Below are positions 25,866 through 35,088 of a DNA stretch of 64,000 bases, piece by piece. Within the stretch, counting starts at the first letter, position 1; every line of letters begins with the position of its first letter. Under the pieces are notes generated by a model. The model was not told the DNA's origin. It did no database searches and worked only from the letters and a program-made list of their open reading frames with translations. A program made the position numbers and the translations under genes. The stretch is from Streptomyces sp. NBC_00457 (GTDB taxonomy: Bacteria; Actinomycetota; Actinomycetes; Streptomycetales; Streptomycetaceae): the NCBI RefSeq assembly GCF_036014015.1, contig NZ_CP107905.1, positions 7,874,001 through 7,938,000 on the forward strand, read 5' to 3'.

Positions 25866-27524
25866 GTGACAACGATCACTCCCGATCCCGGGAACCAGGG
25901 CGCGGGCGCGCCCTCACTTCGCCCCGAAGCGGGTGCGCCGGGTACGCTCACCGCCGTGCCACACGCTGATCAGTCCCAAACCACTCAGAAGGGCGCACCC
26001 GTGACATATCCGGGGCCGCCCAGGCCGGTTCAGGTCTCCGCCACACCCCTCGCGGAGCTCGCCGATCAGCTGGGTGGTGCCGCGCGGCCGGAAGTCGCAG
26101 CCGAGGTCACGGGTATCACCCATGACTCGCGCGCCGTCCGCCCCGGCGACCTGTACGCCGCCCTCCCGGGCGCCCGGCTGCACGGCGCCGACTTCGTCAC
26201 GCAGGCCGCCGGCCTCGGCGCCGTCGCCGTGCTGACCGACCCGACCGGCGCCGAACGCGCCGCGGCCACCGGGCTCCCGGTCCTGGTCGTCGACGACCCG
26301 CGCGGACGGATGGGCGAGCTGGCGGCCACGATCTACGGCCACCCCGGCCGGGACCTGCTCCAGATCGGCATCACCGGCACCTCGGGCAAGACCACGACCG
26401 CCTACCTCGTCGAGGGCGGCCTGAAGACGGTCAGGTCCACCGGGCTCATCGGCACGGTCGAGATGCGCATCGGCGAGGAGCGCATCAAGTCCGAGCGCAC
26501 CACCCCCGAAGCCACCGACCTCCAGGCCCTGTTCGCCGTCATGCGCGAACGCGGCGTCGAGGCCGTCGCCATGGAGGTCTCCAGCCACGCGCTGGTCCTC
26601 GGCCGCGTCGACGGCTGCGTCTTCGACATCGCCGTCTTCACCAACCTCAGCCCGGAACACATGGAGTTCCACTCCGACATGGAGGACTACTTCCGGGCCA
26701 AGGCACAGCTCTTCACGCCGCAACGCAGCAAACTCGGCGTCGTCAACCTCGACGACGAGTACGGCCGCAGGCTCGCCAAGGAGTCCGCCGTCCCGGTCGT
26801 CACCTTCTCCGCCGAGGGCCATCCCGACGCCGACTGGCGCGCGGAGGACGTCCAGGTGGGGCCCATGGACTCGGCGTTCACCGCGATCGGCCCCAAGGGC
26901 GAGCGGATCGCCGCCAAGTCCCCGCTGGCGGGCCCCTTCAACGTCGCCAACACCCTCGCCGCGATCGTCGCCCTGGCCACCGCGGGCCTCGACCCGCAGG
27001 CCGCCGCCGACGGCATCGCCGCTGTGCCGGGCGTGCCGGGCCGGCTTGAGCGGGTGGACGCCGGTCAGCCGTATCTCGCGGTCGTGGACTACGCACACAA
27101 GACCGACGCCGTCGAATCGGTGCTCCGGGCCCTGCGCAAGGTCACCGAGGGCAAGCTGCACATCGTGCTCGGCTGCGGCGGCGACCGCGACAAGACCAAG
27201 CGCGAACCGATGGGCGCCGCCGCGGCCCGGCTCGCCGACACCGCCGTACTGACCTCCGACAACCCCCGCGGCGAGGACCCCCTCGCGATCCTCGCCACCA
27301 TGCTTCAGGGCGCGGCGTCCGTGCCGGCATACGAGCGCGGCGAGGTCCAGGTCTTCGAGGACCGGGCCGCCGCGATCGCCGCCGCCGTCGCCCGCGCGCA
27401 GCCCAGGGACACCGTGCTGGTCGCGGGCAAGGGCCACGAGCAGGGCCAGGACATCGCCGGGGTGGTCCGTCCCTTCGACGACCGCCAGGTGCTTCGCGAA
27501 GCAATCCGGAAAACCCAGGGATGA
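25866..27524 (+). CDS. murE: UDP-MurNAc-tripeptide ligase MurE
   Basis: A 552-residue ATP-dependent ligase adding diaminopimelate to UDP-MurNAc-L-Ala-D-Glu. The P-loop is IGITGTSGKTTTAYLVEGG, the central domain has AMEVSSHALVLGRVDGCVFD and NLSPEHMEFHSDMEDYF, and the C-terminal domain has TSDNPRGEDPLAIL, the DNPR motif linked with diaminopimelate (rather than lysine) specificity. The first 45 residues (before VTYPGPPRPVQV) look poorly conserved, so GTG at 26001 is an alternative start; GTG 25866 keeps the open frame. It lies about 35 bases after ftsI. Confidence 0.94.
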   Translation: MTTITPDPGNQGAGAPSLRPEAGAPGTLTAVPHADQSQTTQKGAPVTYPGPPRPVQVSATPLAELADQLGGAARPEVAAEVTGITHDSRAVRPGDLYAALPGARLHGADFVTQAAGLGAVAVLTDPTGAERAAATGLPVLVVDDPRGRMGELAATIYGHPGRDLLQIGITGTSGKTTTAYLVEGGLKTVRSTGLIGTVEMRIGEERIKSERTTPEATDLQALFAVMRERGVEAVAMEVSSHALVLGRVDGCVFDIAVFTNLSPEHMEFHSDMEDYFRAKAQLFTPQRSKLGVVNLDDEYGRRLAKESAVPVVTFSAEGHPDADWRAEDVQVGPMDSAFTAIGPKGERIAAKSPLAGPFNVANTLAAIVALATAGLDPQAAADGIAAVPGVPGRLERVDAGQPYLAVVDYAHKTDAVESVLRALRKVTEGKLHIVLGCGGDRDKTKREPMGAAAARLADTAVLTSDNPRGEDPLAILATMLQGAASVPAYERGEVQVFEDRAAAIAAAVARAQPRDTVLVAGKGHEQGQDIAGVVRPFDDRQVLREAIRKTQG

Positions 27525-27552
27525 GAATCCAGAAGACCCAGGGGATGAACTT

Positions 27553-28959
27553 GTGATCGCCCTCTCTCTCGCCGAGATCGCAGCAGTCGTCGGCGGGCAG
27601 ACGCACGACATACCGGATCCGTCCGTCCAGGTCACGGGACCGGTCGTCCGGGACTCCCGTGAGGCGGGCCCCGGCAGTCTTTTCGTCGCCTTCGTCGGCG
27701 AGCGCGTGGACGGCCACGACTTCGCGGACGGGGTCGTCGCGGCGGGAGCGGCCGCCGTCCTGGCGTCCCGCCCCGTGGGCGTCCCCGCCATCGTGGTCGA
27801 GGACGTCCAGGCAGCCCTCGGCGCGCTCGCGCGTCATGTCGTACGACGGCTCGGCACGACCCTCGTGGCGCTGACCGGCTCCGCCGGCAAGACCAGCACC
27901 AAGGACCTCATCGCCCAGGTGCTCCAGCGCAAGGCGCCGACCGTGTGGACACCCGGCTCGTTCAACAACGAGATCGGACTGCCGCTGACCGCGCTGAGCG
28001 CCACCGAGGAGACGAAGTTCCTCGTCCTGGAGATGGGTGCCCGCGGCATCGGCCACATCCGCTACCTCACGGATCTGACGCCCCCGAAGATCGGCCTCGT
28101 CCTGAACGTCGGCACCGCCCACATCGGCGAGTTCGGCGGCCGGGAGCAGATCGCGCAGGCCAAGGGCGAACTCGTAGAGGCACTTCCGGAAGACGGCGCG
28201 GCGATTCTCAACGCCGACGATCCGCTCGTACGGGCCATGGCATCCCGTACGAAGGCGAAGGTGATCCTTTTCGGAGAGTCCGGCGAAGCGGACGTACGCG
28301 CCGAGAACGTGAGACTCACGGACAGTGGACAACCCGCCTTCCTGCTTCGAACACCCTCCGGTGCAAGCGAAGTGACCATGCGCCTGTACGGTGAGCACCA
28401 CGTGTCGAACGCGCTCGCCGCGGCCGCCGTCGCCCATGAGCTGGGCATGTCCGCGGAAGAGATCGCCACCGCGCTCTCCGAGGCGGGCTCCCTCTCCCGC
28501 TGGCGGATGGAGGTCACCGAGCGCCCGGACGGTGTGACGGTCGTCAACGACGCCTACAACGCGAACCCCGAGTCCATGCGAGCCGCCCTGCGCGCGCTCG
28601 CGGCCATGGGCAAGGGGCGGCGGACCTGGGCGGTGCTCGGCAAGATGGCCGAGCTCGGGGACGAGGCTCTCGCCGAGCACGACGCGGTCGGACGGCTCGC
28701 CGTCCGGCTCAACGTCAGCAAGCTCGTCGCTGTCGGGGGAAGGGAAGCGTCCTGGCTGCAACTGGGCGCATATAACGAGGGTTCGTGGGGTGAGGAGTCG
28801 GTGCACGTGTCCGACGCACAGGCGGCGATCGACCTGTTGCGCAGCGAATTGCGCCCGGGAGACGTCGTACTCGTGAAGGCGTCCCGGTCGGTCGGGCTCG
28901 AGAGCGTGGCGCAGGCGCTCGTCGGGACCGGTGCCGAGGGTGAGGTTGCCGCCCGATGA
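27553..28959 (+). CDS. murF: UDP-MurNAc-tripeptide-D-Ala-D-Ala ligase MurF
   Basis: A 468-residue Mur ligase that adds D-Ala-D-Ala. The N-terminal domain begins MIALSLAEIAAVVGGQ, the P-loop is VALTGSAGKTSTKDLIAQVL, the middle domain has LEMGARGIGHIRYL and NVGTAHIGEFGGREQIAQAKGEL, and the C-terminal domain has VVNDAYNANPESMRAALRAL. The GTG at 27553 lies 28 bases after murE. Its stop overlaps the mraY start (ATGA). Confidence 0.95.
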   Translation: MIALSLAEIAAVVGGQTHDIPDPSVQVTGPVVRDSREAGPGSLFVAFVGERVDGHDFADGVVAAGAAAVLASRPVGVPAIVVEDVQAALGALARHVVRRLGTTLVALTGSAGKTSTKDLIAQVLQRKAPTVWTPGSFNNEIGLPLTALSATEETKFLVLEMGARGIGHIRYLTDLTPPKIGLVLNVGTAHIGEFGGREQIAQAKGELVEALPEDGAAILNADDPLVRAMASRTKAKVILFGESGEADVRAENVRLTDSGQPAFLLRTPSGASEVTMRLYGEHHVSNALAAAAVAHELGMSAEEIATALSEAGSLSRWRMEVTERPDGVTVVNDAYNANPESMRAALRALAAMGKGRRTWAVLGKMAELGDEALAEHDAVGRLAVRLNVSKLVAVGGREASWLQLGAYNEGSWGEESVHVSDAQAAIDLLRSELRPGDVVLVKASRSVGLESVAQALVGTGAEGEVAAR

Positions 28960-30029
28960 TGAAGCAGATCCTGTTCTCAGGAGTCATTGGCCTCTTTCTG
29001 ACCCTGGTCGGCACCCCGCTGCTGATCAAGCTGCTGGCCCGCAAGGGCTACGGCCAGTACATCCGGGACGACGGCCCGCGTGAGCACGCCAGCAAGCGCG
29101 GTACGCCGACGATGGGCGGTATCGCCTTCATCTTCGCGACCGTCGCCGCCTACTTCCTGTCCAAGCTGATCACCGGCTACTCGGTGACCTACTCGGGTGT
29201 GCTCGTCCTCGGCCTGATGGTCGGCATGGGTCTGGTCGGCTTCCTCGACGACTACATCAAGATCGTCAAGCGGCGCTCGCTGGGTCTGCGGGCCAAGGCG
29301 AAGATGGCCGGCCAGTTGCTCGGAGGCATCTCCTTCGCAGTGCTGGCGCTGCAGTTCGAGGATGTCCGCGGCAACACCCCGGCGTCCACGAAACTGTCGT
29401 TCATCACCGACTTCGGCTGGACGATCGGCCCGGTGCTGTTCGTCGTCTGGGCGCTGTTCATGATCCTCGCGATGTCGAACGGCGTGAACCTCACCGACGG
29501 TCTGGACGGTCTGGCCACCGGCGCCTCCGTGCTCGTCTTCGGCGCCTACACCTTCATCGGCGTGTGGCAGTTCCAGGAGTCGTGCGCCAACGCGACGGAC
29601 CTCACCAACCCGGGCGCCTGTTACGAGGTGCGCGATCCGCTCGACCTCGCGGTCATCTCCGCCGCGCTGATGGGCGCCTGCCTCGGCTTCCTGTGGTGGA
29701 ACACCTCGCCCGCCAAGATCTTCATGGGTGACACCGGTTCGCTCGCTCTCGGCGGTGTCCTCGCGGGCCTGGCGATCTGCTCCCGCACCGAGCTGCTGAT
29801 CGCCATCCTCGGCGGCCTGTTCGTCCTGATCACGATGTCGGTGGTCATCCAGGTCGGCTCCTTCCGCATGACCGGGAAGCGCGTGTTCCGAATGGCGCCA
29901 CTCCAGCACCACTTCGAACTCAAGGGCTGGTCGGAAGTGCTCGTCGTGGTCCGCTTCTGGATCATTCAGGGCATCTGTGTGATCGTCGGACTGGGCCTCT
30001 TCTACGCGGGATGGGCAGCGGACAAGTGA
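28956..30029 (+). CDS. mraY: Phospho-MurNAc-pentapeptide transferase MraY
   Basis: A 357-residue enzyme with ten membrane segments that transfers phospho-MurNAc-pentapeptide to undecaprenyl phosphate, making lipid I. Conserved motifs are visible: DDGPREHASKRGTPTMGG near residue 32, FLDDYIKIVKRRSLGLRAKAK with the catalytic aspartates, NLTDGLDGLATG, FMGDTGSLALGG, and QHHFELKGW. Start ATG 28956 overlaps murF by four bases. MurD begins inside its 3' end. Confidence 0.97.
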   Translation: MMKQILFSGVIGLFLTLVGTPLLIKLLARKGYGQYIRDDGPREHASKRGTPTMGGIAFIFATVAAYFLSKLITGYSVTYSGVLVLGLMVGMGLVGFLDDYIKIVKRRSLGLRAKAKMAGQLLGGISFAVLALQFEDVRGNTPASTKLSFITDFGWTIGPVLFVVWALFMILAMSNGVNLTDGLDGLATGASVLVFGAYTFIGVWQFQESCANATDLTNPGACYEVRDPLDLAVISAALMGACLGFLWWNTSPAKIFMGDTGSLALGGVLAGLAICSRTELLIAILGGLFVLITMSVVIQVGSFRMTGKRVFRMAPLQHHFELKGWSEVLVVVRFWIIQGICVIVGLGLFYAGWAADK

Positions 30030-31444
30030 CCTCCTCGGAGCCCTTCGAGTTTCAGGGCAAGCACGTCACCGTCGCCGGTCTTGGCGTCTCCGGCGTCCCG
30101 GCGGCCAAGGTCCTGCACGGCCTCGGCGCGCACGTCACCGTCGTCAACGACGGCGACGACGCACGCGCGCGTGCCGAGGCCGCGGAGTTGGAGGCGCTCG
30201 GTGTCAGCGTCCGCCTCGGCGACGGCGCGACCCTGCCCGAGGGCACCGACCTGATCGTCACCGCACCCGGCTGGAAGCCGGACAAGCCGCTGTTCGTGGC
30301 GGCACATGAAGCGGGCATCGACATCTGGGGCGATGTCGAACTCGCCTGGCGCCTGCGCGGCCCGGACGCAGCCCCCTGGCTCGCCGTCACCGGCACCAAC
30401 GGCAAGACCACCACCGTCCAGATGCTCGCCTCGATCCTGAAGGCGGCGGGCCTGCGCACGGCCGCCGTCGGCAACATCGGCGTCTCCCTGCTGGACGCGG
30501 TGCTCGGCGAGGAGCAGTACGACGTCCTCGCGGTCGAACTCTCCAGTTACCAGCTCCACTGGGCGCCCTCCCTGCGCGCGCATTCGGCAGCCGTCCTCAA
30601 CCTCGCCCCCGACCATCTCGACTGGCACGGCTCCATGGAGGCGTACGCCGCCGACAAAGGCCGTATCTACGAGGGCAATCGCGTCGCCTGTGTCTACAAC
30701 GTCGCCGACAAAGCCACCGAGGACCTGGTGCGCGAGGCCGACGTCGAGGAGGGCTGCCGGGCCGTCGGCTTCACCCTCGGCACCCCCGGGCCCTCCCAAC
30801 TCGGCGTCGTGGACGGCATCCTGGTCGACCGCGCCTTCGTCGAGAACCGGCAGAAGAACGCCCAGGCACTCGCCGAGGTCTCCGACGTCGACCCGCCGGC
30901 CCCGCACAACATCGCCAACGCCCTTGCCGCCGCCGCCCTCGCGCGCGCCTACGGCGTGCCGGCAGCGGCCGTACGGGACGGGCTGCGTGCCTTCACCCCG
31001 GACGCCCACCGCATCGCGCATGTCGCCGACGTGGACGGGGTGGCCTACGTCGACGACTCCAAGGCGACCAACACACACGCGGCCCAGGCCTCGTTGGCGG
31101 CGTACGACTCGATCGTCTGGATCGCGGGCGGTCTGGCGAAGGGCGCGACCTTCGACGAGCTGGTCGCCAAGTCTGCCGAGCGGCTGCGCGCGGTGGTGCT
31201 GATCGGCGCCGACCGTGCGCTGATCCGTGAAGCCCTGGTGCGACACGCGCCCGAGGTACCCGTCGTCGACCTCGACCGGACCGACACTGGGGCGATGCTC
31301 GCGGCGGTCCAGGAGGCGCGGCGACTCGCCGTTGCCGGAGACACGGTGCTGTTGGCACCCGCCTGTGCCTCCATGGACATGTTCGTCAACTACAACAAGC
31401 GTGGAGACGCGTTCGCGGACGCCGTTCGCGAACTCGGCGCCTGA
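30011..31444 (+). CDS. murD: UDP-MurNAc-L-alanine:D-glutamate ligase MurD
   Basis: A 477-residue Mur ligase adding D-glutamate. It opens with a Rossmann-like UDP-binding domain (HVTVAGLGVSGVPAAKVLHGLG), then the P-loop AVTGTNGKTTTVQMLASIL, LAVELSSYQLHWAPSL, LNLAPDHLDWHGSMEAYAADK, and the C-terminal domain VDDSKATNTHAAQASL ... LLAPACASMDMFVNYNKRGDAF. ATG 30011 overlaps mraY by 19 bases; a GTG at 30026 (GTGA overlap with the mraY stop) is an equally possible start. Confidence 0.95.
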   Translation: MGSGQVTSSEPFEFQGKHVTVAGLGVSGVPAAKVLHGLGAHVTVVNDGDDARARAEAAELEALGVSVRLGDGATLPEGTDLIVTAPGWKPDKPLFVAAHEAGIDIWGDVELAWRLRGPDAAPWLAVTGTNGKTTTVQMLASILKAAGLRTAAVGNIGVSLLDAVLGEEQYDVLAVELSSYQLHWAPSLRAHSAAVLNLAPDHLDWHGSMEAYAADKGRIYEGNRVACVYNVADKATEDLVREADVEEGCRAVGFTLGTPGPSQLGVVDGILVDRAFVENRQKNAQALAEVSDVDPPAPHNIANALAAAALARAYGVPAAAVRDGLRAFTPDAHRIAHVADVDGVAYVDDSKATNTHAAQASLAAYDSIVWIAGGLAKGATFDELVAKSAERLRAVVLIGADRALIREALVRHAPEVPVVDLDRTDTGAMLAAVQEARRLAVAGDTVLLAPACASMDMFVNYNKRGDAFADAVRELGA

Positions 31445-31524
31445 CCGACCCCGGCCGCCGGCTGCCGGGCGACCTTGGGAGGGACGCGTGGAGCCGTCGA
31501 GGCCGACGTACAGCGGAGGCAGCC

Positions 31525-32877
31525 ATGCCCGGTAGCCGTACCGGGCGGCCGCCCGTGCAGCGGGACGTCCGCCGGCCCGCCGCCGCGCGGACCCCGGGCG
31601 AGAATCCCGTCGCTCGGCTGGTCACCCGTACCCAGAAGGCCTGGGACCGGCCGCTGACCGCGTACTACCTGATCCTCGGCGGCAGCCTGCTGATCACCGT
31701 GCTCGGCCTTGTGATGGTCTACTCGGCCTCCCAGATCACCGCGCTGCAGCTGTCGTTGCCGGGGTCGTACTTCTTCCGCAAGCAGGCCCTGGCCGCACTG
31801 CTCGGCGCCGGGCTGCTGTTCGCCGCCTCGCGGATGCCGGTCAAGCTGCACCGGGCGCTGGCCTACCCGATACTGGCGGGCGCCGTCTTCCTGATGGCCC
31901 TGGTGCAGGTGCCGGGGATAGGAGTGGCGGTCAACGGCAACCAGAACTGGATCTCCATCGCCGGTCCTTTCCAGCTTCAGCCCAGCGAGTTCGGCAAGCT
32001 CGCGCTGGTGCTGTGGGGCGCCGACCTGCTCGCCCGCAAACAGGACAAGAAGCTGCTCAGCCAGTGGAAGCACATGCTGGTGCCGCTCGTTCCGGTGGCG
32101 TTCATGCTGCTCGGGTTGATCATGCTCGGCGGCGACATGGGTACGGCGATCATCCTGACGGCGATTCTGTTCGGCCTGCTGTGGCTGGCCGGGGCGCCCA
32201 CCAGGCTGTTCGTGGGCGTGCTGACGGGGGCGGCCTTCGTCGGCGCGATCCTGATCAAGACCAGCCCGAACCGTATGGCACGCTTCGCCTGCATCGGTGC
32301 CACCGAGCCCGGCAGCGGCACCGCCGACTGCTGGCAGGCCGTGCACGGCATCTACGCGCTCGCCTCCGGCGGACTCTTCGGTTCCGGACTCGGCGCGAGT
32401 GTGGAAAAATGGGGTCAACTGCCCGAAGCGCACACGGACTTCATCTTCGCCGTCACCGGTGAGGAACTGGGCCTGGCGGGGACGCTGTCGGTGCTCGCCC
32501 TGTTCGCGGCTCTAGGCTATGCGGGTATCCGCGTGGCCGGACGCACGGAGGACCCGTTCGTGAGGTATGCCGCGGGAGGCGTGACCACCTGGATCACCGC
32601 TCAGGCGGTGATCAACATCGGTGCGGTGCTCGGTCTGCTGCCGATCGCCGGTGTCCCTCTCCCGCTGTTCTCCTACGGAGGGTCCGCCCTGCTGCCGACC
32701 ATGTTCGCCATCGGGCTGCTGATCGCCTTCGCGCGTGACGAGCCCGCTGCGCGGGCAGCGCTTTCCATGCGGCAACCTCGCTTTGGTAGAAAGCGCGCGG
32801 GACGCCCTTCGGGGCCGGGCAGATGGAACACGATGCGACGGCGTGCCTCAGCGGCGCGTTCGTCCGGAGAGCGGTGA
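31525..32877 (+). CDS. ftsW: Division-specific glycosyltransferase FtsW (SEDS family)
   Basis: A 450-residue membrane protein with ten segments. Together with FtsI it polymerises septal glycan strands. Family features: MVYSASQITALQL after the first segment, GNQNWISIAGPFQLQPSEFGKLALVL (with the PSE motif), LGGDMGTAIIL, GLGASVEKWGQLPEAHTDFIFAVTGEELGL in the large outer loop, and PLPLFSYGGSALLPTMFAIGLL. The N-terminus (about 40 residues) and C-terminus (RRRASAARSSGER) are basic and extended. The ATG at 31525 follows CGGAGGCAGCC. Confidence 0.95.
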   Translation: MPGSRTGRPPVQRDVRRPAAARTPGENPVARLVTRTQKAWDRPLTAYYLILGGSLLITVLGLVMVYSASQITALQLSLPGSYFFRKQALAALLGAGLLFAASRMPVKLHRALAYPILAGAVFLMALVQVPGIGVAVNGNQNWISIAGPFQLQPSEFGKLALVLWGADLLARKQDKKLLSQWKHMLVPLVPVAFMLLGLIMLGGDMGTAIILTAILFGLLWLAGAPTRLFVGVLTGAAFVGAILIKTSPNRMARFACIGATEPGSGTADCWQAVHGIYALASGGLFGSGLGASVEKWGQLPEAHTDFIFAVTGEELGLAGTLSVLALFAALGYAGIRVAGRTEDPFVRYAAGGVTTWITAQAVINIGAVLGLLPIAGVPLPLFSYGGSALLPTMFAIGLLIAFARDEPAARAALSMRQPRFGRKRAGRPSGPGRWNTMRRRASAARSSGER

Positions 32878-32883
32878 ATTTCG

Positions 32884-33981
32884 GTGCATGTCGTACTCGC
32901 CGGTGGGGGGACCGCCGGCCACATCGAGCCCGCGCTCGCCCTCGCGGACGCCCTGCGCAGGCAGGACCCGACCGTGGGAATCACAGCTTTGGGCACGGAG
33001 CGCGGCCTGGAGACCCGACTCGTACCCGAGCGCGGGTACGAACTCGCGCTGATCCCCGCCGTACCGCTGCCACGCAAGCCCACCCCCGAGCTGATCACCG
33101 TCCCGGGCCGGCTGCGCGGCACGATCAAGGCGGCCGAGCAGATCCTGGAGCGCACCAAGGCGGACGCGGTCGTCGGCTTCGGCGGCTATGTCGCCCTGCC
33201 CGGCTATCTCGCGGCCAAGCGCCTCGGGGTGCCGATCATCATCCACGAGGCCAACGCCCGCCCCGGCCTCGCCAACAAGATCGGCTCGCGGTACGCCGCC
33301 AAGGTCGCCGTCTCCACCCCGGACAGCAAGCTGCGTGACGCCCGCTACATCGGCATCCCGCTGCGCCGCTCCATCGCCACCCTCGACCGGGCCGCCGCCC
33401 GCCCCGAGGCCCGGCACGTGTTCGGCCTCGACCCCAACCTGCCCACGCTGCTGGTCTCCGGCGGCTCCCAGGGCGCCCGCCGCCTCAACGAGGTGGTCCA
33501 GCAGGTCGCGCCCTACCTCCAGCAGGCCGGGATCCAGATCCTGCACGCGGTCGGTCCGAAGAACGAACTGCCGCAGGTGCAGCAGATGCCGGGAATGCCC
33601 CCGTACATCCCGGTACCGTACGTGGACCGGATGGACCTCGCGTACGCCGCGGCCGACATGATGCTCTGCCGCGCGGGCGCGATGACCGTCGCCGAACTCT
33701 CCGCCGTCGGGCTCCCAGCCGCTTACGTCCCGCTGCCCATCGGCAACGGCGAACAGCGGCTGAACGCCCAGCCGGTGGTCAAGGCCGGCGGCGGACTGCT
33801 GGTCGACGACGCGGAACTCACCCCCCAGTGGGTGCAGCAGAATGTCCTGCCCGTGCTCGCCGATCCGCACCGGCTGTACGAGATGTCCCGCGCCGCCGGC
33901 GAGTTCGGCCGCCGGGACGCCGACGAACTGCTCGTCGGCATGGTGTACGAGGCGATCGCCGCGCGTCGTGCACACCACTAG
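32884..33981 (+). CDS. murG: UDP-GlcNAc:lipid I transferase MurG
   Basis: A 365-residue membrane-associated GT-B glycosyltransferase that makes lipid II. Hallmarks: VVLAGGGTAGHIEPALALADAL at the start, IIHEANARPGLANKIGSR, TLLVSGGSQGARRLNEVV, and DMMLCRAGAMTVAELSAVGLPAAYVPLP with the UDP-GlcNAc-binding residues. The GTG at 32884 is six bases past the ftsW stop. murC, which follows murG in many bacteria, is missing here. Confidence 0.96.
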   Translation: MHVVLAGGGTAGHIEPALALADALRRQDPTVGITALGTERGLETRLVPERGYELALIPAVPLPRKPTPELITVPGRLRGTIKAAEQILERTKADAVVGFGGYVALPGYLAAKRLGVPIIIHEANARPGLANKIGSRYAAKVAVSTPDSKLRDARYIGIPLRRSIATLDRAAARPEARHVFGLDPNLPTLLVSGGSQGARRLNEVVQQVAPYLQQAGIQILHAVGPKNELPQVQQMPGMPPYIPVPYVDRMDLAYAAADMMLCRAGAMTVAELSAVGLPAAYVPLPIGNGEQRLNAQPVVKAGGGLLVDDAELTPQWVQQNVLPVLADPHRLYEMSRAAGEFGRRDADELLVGMVYEAIAARRAHH

Positions 33982-34006
33982 GAGCTGATGACGGAGGGCA
34001 GGAAGC

Positions 34007-34801
34007 GTGGCCGGACCGACGACCGCCGAACGCGGTGAAAGCCAGCAGGAGTCGGCCGGCCCGCCTCCGGTTCGCCGTCCGCGGCGACCGAGGCTTCGTA
34101 CGATCATCATCCTGGCCGTGGTGCTGGTGCTCATCGGGGCCGGCTCGGTCTGGGTGCTCTACGGTTCGAAGTGGCTGCGGGTGGAGCGCGTATCGGTCGA
34201 CGGAACACGGGTTCTGATGCCGCAACAGGTGCTCGAGGCCGCCGACGTGCCGGTCGGGGCGCCGCTGATTACCGTCGACACCGGTGCGATTGAGGCACGA
34301 TTGAGCCGAAAATTGCCCCGAATTGACTCGGTTGACGTGGTCCGCTCGTGGCCCCATCGAATCGGGCTGAAAGTGATTGAGCGCGTTCCGGTTCTGATTG
34401 TCGAAAAGGGCGGAAAGTTCATCGAAGTGGACGATGAAGGCGTCCGATTCGCCACGGTTTCTGACGCCCCGAAAGGTATCCCCGCACTCGAATTGACGCT
34501 GTCCCGCAGCGGCTCCAGCGCCGCGAGCCTGCGGCGCTTCGGCGAGGGCCGACTGGTGCGCGAGGCCGTACGCGCGGCGGGTGCCATTCCGGCCGCCGTC
34601 GCCCGTGACACCCGGACCGTCAAGGTGAGTTCGTACGACGACATCTCACTGGAGTTGAACGACGGCCGCACCGTCGCGTGGGGGAGTGCGGAGAACGGCG
34701 CCGCGAAGGCGCGTACGCTCACCGCTCTCATGAAAGCATCGCCGGATGCGCGGCACTTCGATGTCAGCGTTCCCACCGCCCCGGCGTCATCGGGGAGTTG
34801 A
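34007..34801 (+). CDS. ftsQ: Cell division protein FtsQ
   Basis: A 264-residue single-pass protein. A basic N-terminus (PVRRPRRPRLR) is followed by the membrane segment IIILAVVLVLIGAGSVWVLY (about residues 33-52), the POTRA domain (LRVERVSVDGTRVLMPQQVL ... VDVVRSWPHRIGLKVIERVPVLIV, about 57-130), and the FtsQ beta domain to the end. It recruits FtsL/DivIC/FtsW/FtsI to the septum. The GTG at 34007 follows GGAGGGCAGGAAGC. It sits directly before the long ftsZ leader. Codons for residues 85-160 are visibly less GC-rich than the surrounding genes. Confidence 0.92.
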   Translation: MAGPTTAERGESQQESAGPPPVRRPRRPRLRTIIILAVVLVLIGAGSVWVLYGSKWLRVERVSVDGTRVLMPQQVLEAADVPVGAPLITVDTGAIEARLSRKLPRIDSVDVVRSWPHRIGLKVIERVPVLIVEKGGKFIEVDDEGVRFATVSDAPKGIPALELTLSRSGSSAASLRRFGEGRLVREAVRAAGAIPAAVARDTRTVKVSSYDDISLELNDGRTVAWGSAENGAAKARTLTALMKASPDARHFDVSVPTAPASSGS

Positions 34802-34891
34802 CGCACATCCGCGCAGGCCAGCACCCTGGTTGGGCAGTGCAACGCCTGATCACATAGGGTGAAAAGAAAAACGGGAGGTTCGGCGTGTTCG

Positions 34892-34921
34892 TTGAACGTG
34901 CGCCACTTGTCGACTTAGTGT
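34892..34921 (+). promoter_or_regulatory. Probable ftsZ promoter
   Basis: TTGAAC (34892-34897) and TAGTGT (34916-34921) are 18 bases apart in the 287-base ftsQ-ftsZ gap. In S. coelicolor ftsZ has several promoters in this interval, one of them sporulation-specific. A second weaker pair, TTGTCG and AAGATT (34907-34936), follows. A GACAC pentamer, the core of the WhiA site, occurs at 34947-34951. Confidence 0.55.
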
Positions 34922-34957
34922 CCTGTTCAGAAGATTCCAGCGAACAGACACACTGGT

Positions 34958-34982
34958 AACCCTAAACTTCAACGTTAGGGTT
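34958..34982. promoter_or_regulatory. Inverted repeat in the ftsZ leader
   Basis: AACCCTAA (34958-34965) and TTAGGGTT (34975-34982) are perfect 8-bp arms around a 9-base spacer, downstream of the probable promoter and about 107 bases before ftsZ. It could be an operator or an RNA hairpin. Confidence 0.5.
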
Positions 34983-35088
34983 CGGGTCGGCGTTCGGACC
35001 GTCCCATTCGGCATCAGTCGTCCGGATCGCGAGGCAGCAGTGCTTCGGCGGGCCGGCGGCACGTAACTCGAGGCGAGAGGCCTTCGAC

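Noticed and set aside
34800..35088. Possible small gene in the ftsQ-ftsZ gap
   Set aside because: No frame has a good start and coding bias; the gap fits the known long ftsZ regulatory leader.
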